Assembly: GCF_954871325.1 (NCBI RefSeq) | Contig: NC_088775.1 | Location: 45,175,561-45,239,560 of the forward strand | DNA length: 64,000 bases | Source of the DNA: Gordionus sp. m RMFG-2023 | Lineage: Eukaryota; Nematomorpha; Gordioida; Chordodea; Parachordodidae | Reading direction: 5' to 3' | Shown: positions 11,084 through 22,767 of the stretch, piece after piece | Layout: every line of letters starts with the position of its first letter | Position numbering within the stretch: position 1 is the first letter of the stretch | Program-made: the position numbers and the translations under genes | The notes under the pieces: generated by a model | The model's database searches: none | Seen by the model: only the letters and a program-made list of their open reading frames with translations | What the model was told of the DNA's origin: nothing

Positions 11084-11674
11084 TATGTGATTTTTTGTAG
11101 GGTTGATATTTTGGAATTTGAATAAAATTTTTCCTTAATTATGGCAGGGCACATAGTACAGCTGCTTAATAAATGCTTGACCAATCTATAAACGTGGGTA
11201 ATATAGGACATCTTAGCCTGCATACCGCTTTAACTGATTTATCATCGCGTACTTATTGAAAATGTTTGCAAACTTGATGCTTTGGTTTAACCATAATCCC
11301 TAATATATTAAAATTTTACTATAAAAGATTTTTATTTTTCTAAAGTTAATCAATCTTAATTATTTTATAATTATCGTCAATTATTTCAATAACTTGGCTT
11401 AATATAATATATAACTTTTTACCAGAATTGAATAAATTATTTTGTAAATCTAACAACTAAAAAAAATTAATTTATAAATTCAAATGTAGCAAGTGGAAAT
11501 AAAATAAATGAGAATTAATATAATTTATACTCGTCTAAATATTAAATAAAATTTAAATACCTTAAAAAATTAACCATGACTTAGCTAAAAATTCTTCTGT
11601 TTCGATTCCTTCGTGATACAAATATATATTTAAATAAATTGTAACTTAATAGATTGATAAACATGCTTTTAATG
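11084..11674. mobile_element. Remnant of element family Z, left of Gypsy 2
   Basis: The end of this stretch (GATACAAATATATATTT ... GATTGATAAACATGCTTT) matches 46085-46140 inside element Z1. Its continuation lies beyond Gypsy 2 at 22682-22767, including a CAATTGACC motif and an ACCAACCCTG end. So Gypsy 2 was inserted into a Z copy. The Z left end is not identified; the rest of the stretch is A+T-rich without coding signs. Confidence 0.55.
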
Positions 11675-11679
11675 CATAC

Positions 11680-12051
11680 TGAAAAAGCTACACACCCCTT
11701 ACATTCAACCTTTCCTAAACTTACTCTGCAATTAAATTGAAACGATTGGATGATGTTAATTTTCTTTATTAAGTTTCAACACTTTAAATATAACATATGT
11801 ATAAAAAAAAACTCATTTAATCGTCAAAAAAAAATCAGAAACGAAACATTTCATGGTAATTTTTTAATAATAAATTTTTTATAAGAAAAATAATTATTTT
11901 CCAATCATGTTTTTTTACAATTATCTTCGACCACGAAAAAATATAAAATCACGTGTTCTTTAATGTTAATTATAATCCAATCAACCTTATTTATTTTGGT
12001 TGATTGGCATTATGCAAAAATTAATATAAATTCATATATAAAACTACGACA
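11680..12051 (-). repeat. 3' LTR of Gypsy 2 (also the empty-site reference for the piggyBac)
   Basis: 372 bp; plus strand starts TGAAAAAGCTACACACCCC and ends ACTACGACA. The single TTAA at 11769-11772 is the site at which the other LTR carries a piggyBac. The minus strand just upstream of it, AAAGGGGTGG, is the probable polypurine tract. Confidence 0.85.
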
Positions 12052-12194
12052 TGCCACCCCTTTATGAGTCAATGGCATGCCTATATATAAAAAAAAATAT
12101 ATGTCATATTTACTATATAAAATAGATGATGTTAAGCAAATACGAGAAATTTTTTTTTTTTACTATGCCTCTTGAATATTCAAGACATCTCTAG

Positions 12195-12420
12195 AATAAT
12201 GAATATTCATGGTCCTACAAGCGTATGCTATATGGACATCATCATATAACTTGTTAAAGTAGTACTTGGCTAATATGAATTCTCATAACATCAATGGAAT
12301 ACTAAATATTCATGGTCTTACAAAGGTTTGCTATAGGGATATCATATACTTGTTAAGACTGTAATTGCTAATACGAGTTCCCCATCCTATCATATTCATA
12401 GCGTGCAAAGGTTTGATCTT
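12195..12420. repeat. About 100-bp tandem repeat in the 3' region of Gypsy 2
   Basis: AATATTCATGGTCCTACAAG recurs as AATATTCATGGTCTTACAAA about 103 bp later, and again in a shorter, decayed form near 12395. GACATCATCATATAACTTGT and GATATCATATACTTGT follow each start. No coding function is visible. Confidence 0.6.
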
Positions 12421-12769
12421 CATTTGTCTACATTTACGTCCTATTTATGTCATCATGGATCATTAGGGGTATCGATGGTCATCAGGTGATTGTGATTTGT
12501 TAATTTGGATACTTGAAACGACACAAAAAAAAATTTTTTCCGTGATTATAGAAGGAATAAATTCAGTACAAAACTCCTTTTTTTTAAATATAATTTTCAA
12601 ATTACAATTTTGGAGAATTTAAAAAAATAACCCAACAACTTATGCCATATTCTCTCCATAAACATTAATTACATTATGGAACGTCTCTTCTCGCTGCCTG
12701 GCAAAGATAACAAAAACACAAGGAATATTAAAAATATAATTTAAAAAGGGGGAAAAAAGATAAAAAAAT

Positions 12770-13290
12770 AAATAAAACACACCGTACGTGCCAACCAAAA
12801 AAAAAATTATTCCCATCCTATAACACATAAAAACATACAAGAAAAATGTTTTTATCTCCCTTTTACAAAAAGCCTTCCACCGCAAATTTAAAATTTTCCT
12901 CCAACTTTTATTTATTCCCGACAGCCGTAATACTTTTCATCCTATAATACCATAAATAAAACATAAACCAAAAATAAGAATGTTTTCTCTAAACTTAATT
13001 CCCTATAACCTAAAAACATACAAGAATAATGTTTCTATCTCCTTTTTACAAAAAGCCTTCTACCGCAAATTCAAATTTTTCTTCCAACTTTTATTTATTC
13101 CTGATAGCCCTAATACCTTTCATCCTATAATACCATACATATAACATAAACCGAAAATAAGAATGTTTTCTATAACCTAAATTCCCCATGAAAAACATAC
13201 AAGACAAATGTTTTTATCTCCTTTTAACCATAAGCCAACCAAAATTCCAACTTTTATTCCACTTTTTATTTATCCATGACAGCCGTAATA
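12770..13290. repeat. Three tandem units of about 180 bp in the 3' region of Gypsy 2
   Basis: ACATACAAGAAAAATGTTTT, ACATACAAGAATAATGTTTC and ACATACAAGACAAATGTTTT start successive units at about 12831, 13014 and 13191. Each is followed by CTCC, a run of T, ACAAAAAGCC (CATAAGCC in the last) and CAACTTTTATTTATTC. The repeats lie between integrase and 3' LTR, where some Gypsy elements have long untranslated arrays. Confidence 0.7.
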
Positions 13291-13549
13291 TTAAAACTAC
13301 TTTATTGTAATATTACCATGTAAATAATTATCCATATTACATTCCGATAGGAAATAAAAAAACATCCCTCTAAGTTCTCGTTTTATAAGTATAATAACCA
13401 CATAACTATCTATTCAATTTCCCCTTTCTACATAAATATATTTTACAACTGCTCTAAGATGAGCCTAAACCTTCGGGTTGAACCTCCCATTTTTTATATT
13501 TTTTTTTGAAATTATACATATCTAAATTTTACTTTACATTTACTCCAAA

Positions 13550-14508
13550 CTACCCTCTGGGTCGGTCATGATCATTGTGGCGCATCACCGTGCCGCCCAT
13601 CTCCAACTGGACCAAACTCAACTTTGAGCCTATATTACCGACAATGCCCTTAGCCCATTTTCTGCCCCTCCCATTAAACAGGCGGGTCCATACCTTTTCC
13701 CCAACTTTGAATTTAATTTTCGGGTCTTTCCGAACTACATTTCCCTTGTCCTTTACTTTCAAAAAATTCAACGGCAACCTAGTCCTCCGACCAAGAAATA
13801 ATTCTGTAGGGGTCATTCCCTCCCGATTTTGAGAGTTAAGATAATACAACTGAGCTAAGTACGCTCCATCCTTATAATTTACCGATTTCCTTAACCAATT
13901 CTTCACAACGGCTACCATCCTCTCAGCCTGCCCATTCGAGCTGGGATGATAAGGAGGCGTCAAAATATGCTGAGTCTATGACTCCGCACAAAACTGTTTG
14001 AACTCATCGCTAACGAATGCTGGCCCACCGTCAGACACGATGGTGTCTGGAAACCGAATCGGGCATAAAATTCCCGTAATTTCCTAATCACTATTCTGGT
14101 GGTATAACCATTAACCTCTGTGTATTCCACCCATTTTGAATACGAATTAACCAATAAAAAATATGCCTTTCTATCAAGATCAAAGAAATCTATGTGGAGA
14201 CGCTCCCAAGGTTTCATCGACCAGGGCCAAATTTGCCCTACCTCCTTACGGGGCATAGATGCACAAGTATTACAAGGAACGCATTTCCTTGTAATTTTCT
14301 CGATATCATTGCCCATACCTGGCCACCAAACATACTCCCTAGCCCAAGATTTCATCTTTTCTTGACCTTGATGGCCCGCATGTAATAAATTCATAATGTT
14401 TCCACGTAATCTATAAGGAATTACCGCTCTATTTCCTATCATTAAACACTCATCTACCACAGACAATTCACTTTCAATCTTTTTAAAATTTTTACCATCA
14501 TTCCCCAA
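13550..14508 (-). pseudogene. Integrase region of Gypsy 2
   Basis: The minus strand shows the zinc-binding part GHQGQEKMKSWAREYVWWPG, CVPCNTCASMPRKEVGQIW, core motifs LHIDFFDLDRKAYFLLV and YSKWVE, and PPYHPSSNGQAERMV. A C-terminal stretch FKVGEKVWTRLFNGRGRKW ends near KLSLVQLEMGGTVMRHNDH. The order and sequence match Gypsy 1's integrase, which lacks this C-terminal part. Confidence 0.85.
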
Positions 14509-14687
14509 GGCCTTTTTCCCGTTAAAAATAATTTTACCTGGCTCAGTTCCTTATTTTTCAAAGTATTACATTTAAATTCTTCCAAGTTGGTAGGACCCCC
14601 TCGGGGCATATGCGAAAGAGAACAAACTAAGGCTTTCTCATTGTCTCGAACCTCATTTTGATTCCTTTCCATTTCCTTCATTTGACC

Positions 14688-16189
14688 CTAATCGAGACAA
14701 AATATCAGGCAAATAATTCTCTTTACCCCGACGATATCGGATCTCCACGTTAAAGCTGCCCACCAACAACAAAACAACCATCGTTGTAACCGGGGAGACA
14801 TCATTAACTCCCTGTTATCCTTCCTAAACAAGTGAATCAAGGGCTTATGATCAGGAAAAATCACAAATTTTTTCCCAATCAAATATTCCCTACACTTTGT
14901 TAAGCCAAAAATAACCGTCAAAGCCTCCTGTTCAATCACCAAATACCTGGTCTCTACCTCACGAAAAACTCGCGAGAAAAACAAAACGGGTCTCTCTAAG
15001 CCCTCTATTACATGTAATAACGCCCCACCAACCCCTTTATTCGAGGCATCCACTGCCATAACAATTTCCAATTCATTATTAAAACACACCAAAACCGGCT
15101 CCTTTCCAATTTTTTCCTTTAAAATTTCAAAAGCAATTTGCTGTTCATCCCTCCACTCAAAATGAATTCCTTTTTTTAATAAATCATATAACGGCGCAGC
15201 GACCTTCGCAAAATCCTCCACGAACCGATGATAATAATTGACCATACCTAAAAAGGATTGCACCTCAGCTTTACTATTGGGCTGCTTCATACCAGATATA
15301 TTCTTCAAATTTTTATCCAGCGGTTTCACTTCAATCCCATTTATTCTATGACCCAAATATTCAACCTATGTTACTCCCAGCACGCTTTTCTCCTTACTGG
15401 CTCTCAAGCCCTTGTCCCAAATTCTCCTAAATACCTCCTCCAAACGTTGATTATGTGCTCCGGCGTTACTTCGGTAATTAACACATCTCCATATAATAAA
15501 ATACCCCCTCCAATCCTTGGAAAACTGATGCCATGGTACGTTGAAAAATAGGAGCAGATACACTCAACCCAAATGGTAACCTACCAAAAGCAAATAACCC
15601 CTTCGGGGTGGTTATCGTCAATAATTTACGAATTTTTTCCCTCAACGGTAATTGTAAATACGCTGACAAAAAATAATCTTTGAAAAATATTTTGCCCCCT
15701 TTAACTGAGCCAAAATCTCTTCAATCTGAGGCAACGGATGTTTAACCTCCACTACCCATCTATTTACTGTTACCTGAAATCCGCACAGAGCCTCAATTTA
15801 CCATTTGATTTTTTAACCGGAACCAACGGAGTGGCCCAATTGCTATACTCTACCGGAAAGATGATACCATCTTCTACCCATCTCTCCAATTCCTCATCAA
15901 TCTCCTTCCTTCATTCAAAAGGAACCCTCCGACAAGCCAAAAAAATCGGCGAAAAACCTTCTCTAAGTTGAACATCCACCTTATAATCATTTAAACATCC
16001 CAATTTTTCTTCAAAAATTATACCATATTGTTTAACTAAAATGGGGATAGCACGGTTCACTTTATCCCATTCATTTATTCTCCCAGCCATAATTTGATCC
16101 TCATGGCCCTCAACCTTAATCCTCAATTTGTCTGATCTACCCATTACTTCTTCCCAAATTCCGCCAATTCTGTTATCGAGATTTTCCAA
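14688..16189 (-). pseudogene. pol: Reverse transcriptase and RNase H region of Gypsy 2
   Basis: Minus-strand motifs, N to C: YGIIFEEKLGCLNDYKVDVQ, LPFGLSVSAPIFQRTMASV, VNYYHRFVEDFAKVAAPLYD, IVMAVDASNKGVGGALLHVI, VIEQEALTVIFGLTKCREYL and DHKPLIHLFRKDNRELM. This is a Ty3/Gypsy RT followed by RNase H. It is closely related to Gypsy 1 along its length. Confidence 0.85.
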
Positions 16190-16339
16190 AATTTCTTTCC
16201 GTTCAACATCACCTATTGCATTACTATTTATGGTGAAAACATTCCAATAATTGTTAAGAGGACTCAGCTGCGTAATCTAATCCCAACCCATAATGGTCTC
16301 TACATTTTCCTTCACAACCCATAAATCCAGGAAAAATAT

Positions 16340-16560
16340 TACATCATAGATTAACCCCCAATTTGGCTTTGCCTACAACGGCAACTTCTGACCCATCAAA
16401 TTGCCTGACGCACATAGATTCTTTTTCCAGGCTACCCCCAAGCCAATACTTATAAATACTCTCCTGGGACATCAAAGAAATACTAGCCCCGGTGTCAAAC
16501 AACACCTCTATATTCCTATGGTCAACTTCCAAAATAACCCTCGGATACTTACATGATCCA
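16340..16560 (-). pseudogene. Protease region of Gypsy 2
   Basis: FDTGASISLMSQESIYKYW is a retropepsin active-site motif, followed by VRQFDGSEVAVVGKAKLG. It sits between gag and RT and matches Gypsy 1. Confidence 0.75.
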
Positions 16561-16561
16561 T

Positions 16562-17538
16562 TTACTCTCTCCTCATTAAAATATCATATGTTTTAATCGG
16601 AGAGTCAGTGTTTATTCTATCGGAAATAACAATTTCAATAGAATTCACATTGTCCCCTAAATTCAACTCAGAATTTAAAGGCTTTCTACTGACACTTATA
16701 TTTCTTTTAACAAGATTTTTGGGACATTTTTCCCAAATAAAATTCCTGACATCACTTCTAAGGGAATAACGGACAATATTCCTCGGATATTGTTCCCACT
16801 TAAACCGACTAACCTCCCTCTCAGGGAAATTACGAGAATGACTACTTATTTTTATTTTCTCCCTCCCATTATCACGACTAACCATATCAGATGTTTTGTT
16901 ATAAAAAAATTTCATATATCTCAGAGCCCCGACTCCTATATGATTAACTTTGCAATCATATAGTCAATGCAAATCTTGAGATATTTCCATGCAGTCCACG
17001 GCCACATGTCCCGGCATTTTATACCTAAAACATAATCTAGCCCCGTTTATACTGACCATCTTTACACTGGCCTTTCCTAATTCAGATTTCTTTAACGGAA
17101 ATTCATCTATAAACCTTTGCTCTGGAACCATGCAAGTATCCCTTTTGTGCCCCCTCCACCCGCAACGATGGCAAATGGTAATCTCAAATTTTTTTTTACT
17201 GACACTCCATTATTTTCCTTGTAACTATTTTTACCATTATTACTATTTTGTTCACATGTGTGGCACTTCACGGAATTTCTGTTCAACCTCATCAACGCAT
17301 TGATGACTTCTTTCATCTCTTTTACTTCTTGGAGGATCTTCCCGGACCTCTCCAAACAATTTCCATTATTGATTTTATCTAAAACATCTTTTAGACTACT
17401 TTCCAAGTCTGCTTTCTTAACATAAACAGCCAACACCGGAGTGTCCTTTTTAAAATTACAATACATTTCTGTCAGTACCGCAGTACCCCTTTTCACCAAA
17501 AATTTCAATATAATAATCAATAAATACATAATTACCAA
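16562..17538 (-). pseudogene. gag: gag region of Gypsy 2
   Basis: Opens with MVIMYLLIIILKFLVKRG, again hydrophobic at the N terminus as in Gypsy 1, then a charged segment. Zinc-knuckle remnants CRWRGHKRDTC-like and MPGHVAVDCM-like follow near 16985-17165. Its upstream edge is only about 15 bp from the hAT at 17539, which separates gag from the leader and 5' LTR. Confidence 0.7.
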
Positions 17539-17847
17539 CAGGCGCGTACGCAGGAATTTGGTATGGGGGGGGGGGGGGATAATAAAATTTTTTAAGAAAT
17601 ATTATTGTTTTTTAAAAATATCAAGCATAAATTTATTAGGACTAATAACTATTTCTAATACACAATTTTAAATTAATGTGAATTATAAAAAAATTATATG
17701 TAAAGAATCACTTAAATGACCCAAAATAGAAATTTGAATTTTTTGAGCTTTAATATTTATATATAAAGTATAAAAAATTTAAATGTTAGAAATATAAATT
17801 AATACACAAAAAGCTTAGGGAATAATTGTATTTTGTATGTTATATAT

Positions 17848-18990
17848 TTACAATGTAAAATCCAATCTTCGTTGAGATTGAGCTATTTTTTCAATTATCT
17901 CATCCTTGCTTGTTGTCAAATGCCTATGAATATTCAAAAGATCCAAACCTTTCAATCTACTTTCAAAAGTTGTACTTCTTGGTATGTTTTTCAGAGACCA
18001 GTAGGCCCGGCCCCCGGGCCGGACCGTATTGCTGGGTCCGAAATTTAAAAAAAAAACACCAGAGCCTGAATTTAAAAAAAAAACATCTAGGCCGGGCCTG
18101 AAAATTGAGCTTAGCTGTAAAAATCTTTAAAAAAATCCGGGTCGTGCCCTGCAAATGGTACCTCTGCAGGGCTCTGTTATTCTTCTTAAAAAAGAGAATG
18201 TTCTCTTATTAGTTTACTATTGGGAAGAGTTGCTAATATATATAAACCCTTTTAATACATTGGGAATATAATCTAAGATGTGTTTGAAATAATGCAGAGC
18301 ATCCATAGCATTTTTTGGGACTGTATAAACCATAGTTAATCTTATAAACATAGTTATTCAGCTAATAAGGCATCATAAGATACTTTAACATCTTCATGAT
18401 AAAAATCCAACAAATATTTTTTTTCTATCACCATCTGAAAAAGGTTGGGAAGGCTTTTATGAAAATAATATTTGCAGATTGGTAAGTGCTGCATAATGAA
18501 TTAAAAACCATTCATTTATTTGGTTTATAAATGTATTTGTATCTAAGATATACTCTTCTACTGATCCTATATTAATGTTTTAACTATGAGCTTGCCTTGC
18601 TGCAAGTCGAGTGAGACAAATATTAAACACGTATAGCTCTGCTTTTGACTTAACATTAACATATAAATTATGAAAATATTCATAAACATTAGCCCTAATT
18701 TCCTTGAATTCTAATAAAATGCTCTCCGCTACTCATCTTCTTAATCAAGTCATCATGTTTTTGAAAAGTAATACATAAAATAGTTGTACATTCTATGAGA
18801 AAAAAAATTTGGAATAAGCATTGAATCCAATAATTTTCTTGCTTCTAAGGAAAAATTTCTTTCAGGCCATTGTGATATGTCAGTAATAGCAAATAATCGG
18901 CTCTTCTAACTCCATAAAAGCTGTTACTGCTTGATGGCGGAGACTCTATCTCGCAGGACAAGGTTGCAATTTCTTTCTCCCTGTTGGACA
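17848..18990 (-). pseudogene. hAT transposase of element A, decayed, interrupted
   Basis: Minus-strand fragments in several frames: ITDISQWPERNFSLEARKLL, NAMDALHYFKHILDYIPNVL, GLYILATLP, and the dimerisation-domain signature reading roughly ERTFSFLRRI. After the GC-rich insertion (17992-18176) the frame continues RSTTFESRLKGLDLLNIHRH, then TTSKDEIIEKIAQSQRRLDF, and stops at TAA (plus-strand 17848-17850). This is the C-terminal half of a ZMYM1-type hAT transposase; the N-terminal half is lacking, making the element an internally deleted copy. Many stops and shifts make it non-functional. Confidence 0.8.
17992..18176. mobile_element. GC-rich small element (family G) inside hAT A
   Basis: Begins CAGAGACCAGTAGGCCCGG and from the other end CAGAGCCCTGCAGAGGTACC, so it has imperfect inverted ends. 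The interior has alternating A/T homopolymers and GGCCCGGGCC-like blocks. The same insertion lies in hAT B (26642-26941) at the same coding position. No clear target duplication remains. Confidence 0.6.
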
Positions 18991-19980
18991 ATTTCAGAAT
19001 AATTATTATTTGACTAGAAATTTAAAAATGGTAAATAAATATTACGCTACTAAAAATTTGAAAATAATAAGATAATATTACGCCGGAGAACTTGAAATCG
19101 AAATTAATTGATAAACTTAGTGATGAATGTGATAATAAATGTAATTAAATATATATTTAATATGAGATAGGAATAAATATTAACAAATATAAATTAATAT
19201 GTACTGTGTAAATTTAATTCAAAACATTTCCTTATTTATTAATTTATTTGAAAATAAAATTATTTGACTTGTAAAAAGTTGTTAAAATAATATATTTATA
19301 TATTCTTATTTACAAGTTAAAATTTTTATTAAAAACGAATTAAAAAATATTGAATTGTTTTAAATTAAATCTGCACAACACTCTAAACAAAAATATTTTT
19401 GAAAAATATATCCGGCATCTGCATTTTTTGGCTTTGGGGGGGGGGGGGGGGGGGGGGGGGGATTTGTCCCCCTGTCCCCCCCCGCTGCGTTCGCCAATGA
19501 TTACCAATATCCCAACAGTAATCAACTGCCTACCTAAATCCAACTCATTAAAGTGCTTATACAAAACTTAATAACCCAAATCTTTATAAAAGAGAACCTT
19601 ATCACTAAAACTATGCTCCCCACTATGCCTAAAAAAATAAACCATTTGCTCATAAATTTTTAATTAAGATCACCGCCCAATTAATTCAAATTAAATAAAA
19701 ATGCTTATATAAAAATAATAATATACGGGTATTATTATCAAAAAAAAATTCCCAATTAAATACGTGTTTAGTGTTAGTACTATTGCGTTGTCAAAAATTT
19801 ATCAGATAAAATATATATCAACAAAAATTTTGTTTTGCCTTTAAAACCGAATCACTCCAAATCTTCCGATTTGCGTCACGAGCACCACTGAAAAGCTACA
19901 CACCCCTTACTTCCAACCTTTCCTAAACTTACTCTGCAATTAAATTGAAACGATTGGATGATGTTAATTTTCTTTATTAA

Positions 19981-22401
19981 CCCTTTCGTGCCCGACTTTT
20001 TTTCCCTCGATGAAAAATTTTTTTTTTAAGAGTTATTTATTATAGACACAAATAACACATTTTCATCAAAAAAACTTATTTCGAGTATTTCTATCAAAAG
20101 ATATTCAATGATTCCAATTGTTATCAATGGGCAAAATGCAAGTTCATTTAAAAAATATTTTATTTCATATGAAATGACAAATAACAATTTCGTTTATTAT
20201 TTAAACATAAATAAATATTACATTTTTTTGCAAATAATTCTTGAATAGGCTTCTACGCAATATTTGCACCTTTGCTTAATATTTACGGGCATTGGGAAAT
20301 GACCTACTTGGTCATATCTTATATCCGATATGGAGGCAATGTTGATAGCTTTTCTTTTTTTAACATCTATGCTGGAAGGTCTGCCGGGTTTCTTTGTATT
20401 ATCCTTTTCTGCAAGCATCAACCCTTTTGCTATCTGCGATTTAAATACCAGTAAAGGCATAAATTTTATATTATTTAACGCTTTCATATGGCGTCTATAT
20501 AGGAGCCAGGGATTTACCACACAAGAATCCAATAAATGGAAAACCATTCGCATATAATATCGTTTCCATTTAATATCTGTCCGATATAACTCCACTAGCA
20601 TATCGTGAAGATCTACTCCACCCATTCCCTCATTATAGTTCTTAATTATTGCGGGCATTTCTACATTTATAAAGACTTTATCCGAAACAGACCATCGCTT
20701 AACTTTGGTTGTAGGTAAAACACCTATAAAGTTAGATATAGTAGTAACGGCTTTGTTGTCCTGCCACTTGCAGATAATAATACCATTTTTTTCGCTTTTG
20801 TAATCTATGGCGCCTCTTCCTTCTTTTTTTAAAGCCTTATCATTTTTAAGTGTGCACCCTGATAAGCGATTTGATCTTATCGTTCCAGATACCAAATATC
20901 CCTTTTTTTAAGCATCAAATATAATTGATATGAGGAGAAAAAATTATCTATATATAATTTGTGGTTTATGTTTGGAGGTATAATTTCCAATAGCCGAAGA
21001 ACGATATACCCACTGATACCCAAACATAATTTATGATGTTTGTTGACTTTCCCTGGTATATTTCAAAATCATACATATACCCGGAAGAGTCACATAAAGC
21101 AAACACTTTTATCCCCCATTTATGGGGCTCTGATTTGATATATTGTCGTAATATTGATCGTCCCTTGAAGGGAATTATGAATTCATCGATGGCTAGCTTC
21201 TCTTCAAGTTTAATTTTTTTGAAATTTTGTTTTAATTGGAATATGAAGGGTTGAATTTTGAATAATTTGTTGTACCTTTGTCTTCCCTAGCTACCATATC
21301 CTTGTTATTATTGACATGGAAAAATTCCCGGATCAAAAGGAAACGGTTGCGGGACATAGTTTCCGCTATTTGTGGAATAGATGTTTCAACAGACCAATAT
21401 TGTCGTATAGAAGGCATCTTAACTATACTAGTATATAAATGTAACCCAATAAATTTTTCAATTTCATCACTATCTGTATTTAGATTTACCGGAACATTTG
21501 AATGAATAATTATTTGTTTCCGATACAAAATTACTGATTATTTGATTGTCAAAAAATTAACGAAAATATGTTAGTGGAGTTGAATCCTCTTCAGGAATTT
21601 CTAATATAGGGATATATTCTGTATTCATATTTCCTATGTCTTTCTTAGACCACATGGGGTTATCTTTTATTTTAATTATAGAAGTATCTTCTATTATATC
21701 CTCCACATCAAGGCCTAGTTGATTTGTAATATAAGATGAAGTTGGCAAATCATCTGCCAGCAAAGAATAATAATTATCTTCTTCGTCTGAGCCCTCTATA
21801 TCAGCCTCAGATATATCACCCTCGGGGATAAGTGTAGTCATATCTAAATGCATATTGATATAAAAAGCATTTCATATTACATGTTATTTATATAAAATAT
21901 TTATTAGAACCTCTCCCTATATCCAAGAAAACCCACTAATAGATATTAAATAATCAATATAGGTAACTATTATCAAAATATAATCTAATTACCCCCCCTT
22001 CCGTTTTCATAATTTTAAATCTAAATATCCTAAATAATTTGCCAAAAATTTCCATTTATTGATAAAAAATATTTTAGTGCATAAGAAATGACCATTAAAA
22101 ATATGATAATTTTTAAATAAAAATATTAATAATAAAATTATTACTTATATTTTTAGCAAGATTTGATAACCAGAAATATGAATTAAAATTTTGGCGCGAA
22201 ATTGGTACGAAAAATTGATTTTTTATAACTATAATATGATATAATAACATATGTAACAAAGCGAGTTATTGATAAAATACGAAACAGCAAATATTAAAAA
22301 TTAAAAATATGATTTCAAAAGTTATCAGTGGTTATTTTTAATGCATAAAAAATACTATTGAAAAATTATGATTCCAAAAGTTATCCATGGGCGCGAAAGG
22401 G
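19981..22401 (-). mobile_element. piggyBac transposon, 2,421 bp
   Basis: Inverted ends CCCTTTCGTGCCC (left) and CCCTTTCGCGCCC (right, reversed), flanked on both sides by TTAA (19977-19980 and 22402-22405), the defining piggyBac target. The LTR at 11680-12051 gives the exact empty site with a single TTAA. The transposase remnant occupies 20215-21853 on the minus strand; 21854-22401 is A+T-rich with no further coding signs. Confidence 0.95.
20215..21853 (-). pseudogene. piggyBac transposase (DDE_Tnp_1_7), broken
   Basis: An acidic N terminus (GDISEADIEGSDEEDNYYSL) is followed by IEKFIGLHLYTSIVKMPSIR, QYWSVETSIPQIAETMSRNR and FLLIREFFHVNNN. The core shows LYIDNFFSSYQLYLMLKK, GTIRSNRL, KKEGRGAIDY, CKWQDNKAV and the hallmark EGMGGVDLHDML, then WKRYYMRMVFHLLDSCVVN. 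It ends RCKYCVEAYSRIICKKM, a short remnant of the C-terminal cysteine-rich domain. Stops and frameshifts fall near 21560, in 21080-21240 and around 20910, so at least four breaks separate the recognisable blocks. Length, if whole, would be near the usual 550-600 residues. Confident as a family call, dead as a gene. Confidence 0.92.
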
Positions 22402-22681
22402 TTAAGTTTCAACACTATATAAAATATGTATAAAAAAAACTAATTTAATCGTCAAAAAAAAATCAGAAACGAAACATTTCACATGGTAATTTTTTAATAA
22501 TAAATTTTTTATAAGAAAAATAATTATTTTCCAATCATGTTTTTTTACAATTATCTTCGAACACGAAAAAATATAAAATCACGTGTTCTTCAATGTTAAT
22601 TATAATCCAATCAACCTTATTTATTTTGGTTGATTGACATTATGCAAAAATTAATATAAATTCATATATAAAACTACGACA

Positions 22682-22767
22682 CATACTAGTTCAGAATATT
22701 TATTCGCCAATAATATTTTAGATTGGTCAAATACTCCTCCGGTCAATTGACCCACATGCCAACCCTG
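22682..22767. mobile_element. Right end of the family Z element that hosts Gypsy 2
   Basis: After the CATAC duplication the sequence resumes with TTATTCGCCAATAATATTTT, matching 46170-46190 in Z1. It ends with CAATTGACCC and CCAACCCTG. Read reversed, CAGGGTTGGCATG resembles the Z1 left end CAGGGTTGTGCATTTG. Confidence 0.6.

Larger units (their letters stand above)
17539..19499 (-). mobile_element. hAT transposon 'A' (ZMYM1-like), 1,961 bp
   Basis: Ends CAGGCGCGTACGCAG and, from the other side, CATTGGCGAACGCAGC. Perfect 8-bp target duplication ATTACCAA (17531-17538 and 19500-19507). Poly-G tracts lie just inside both ends (about 13 and 25 G). It is inserted between gag and the 5' LTR of Gypsy 2. 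The copy at 25492-27405 is the same element in the opposite orientation. Both carry the same GC-rich insertion in the C-terminal coding region. Confidence 0.9.
11680..22681 (-). mobile_element. Gypsy-type LTR retrotransposon 2, fossil with two nested DNA transposons
   Basis: LTR copies lie at 11680-12051 and 19889-22681; the second is split by a piggyBac. Both read TG...CA on the minus strand. CATAC flanks the whole element (11675-11679 and 22682-22686), a perfect 5-bp target duplication. Minus-strand order: 5' LTR, possible primer-binding site GTGGTGCTCGTGACGC, gag, protease, RT/RNase H, integrase, a repeat-rich 3' region, polypurine tract AAAGGGGTGG, 3' LTR. A hAT (17539-19499) sits upstream of gag. 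The LTRs differ at about ten positions over 372 bp by eye, so the insertion is moderately young. pol is broken in several places. Confidence 0.88.
19889..22681 (-). repeat. 5' LTR of Gypsy 2, split by piggyBac
   Basis: Left piece 19889-19980 and right piece from 22402 to 22681 together equal the LTR at 11680-12051. On the minus strand the LTR is followed by GTGGTGCTCGTGACGC, a candidate primer-binding site. The 19508-19888 stretch is the Gypsy leader, without coding signs. Confidence 0.85.

Noticed and set aside
12640-12885. 81-residue minus-strand open frame with a hydrophobic stretch
   Set aside because: It crosses the tandem repeats in the Gypsy 2 3' region and has no counterpart in the adjacent repeat units.
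19340-19571. Open frames on both strands with poly-Gly or poly-Pro
   Set aside because: They are translations of the G-tract at the end of hAT A.
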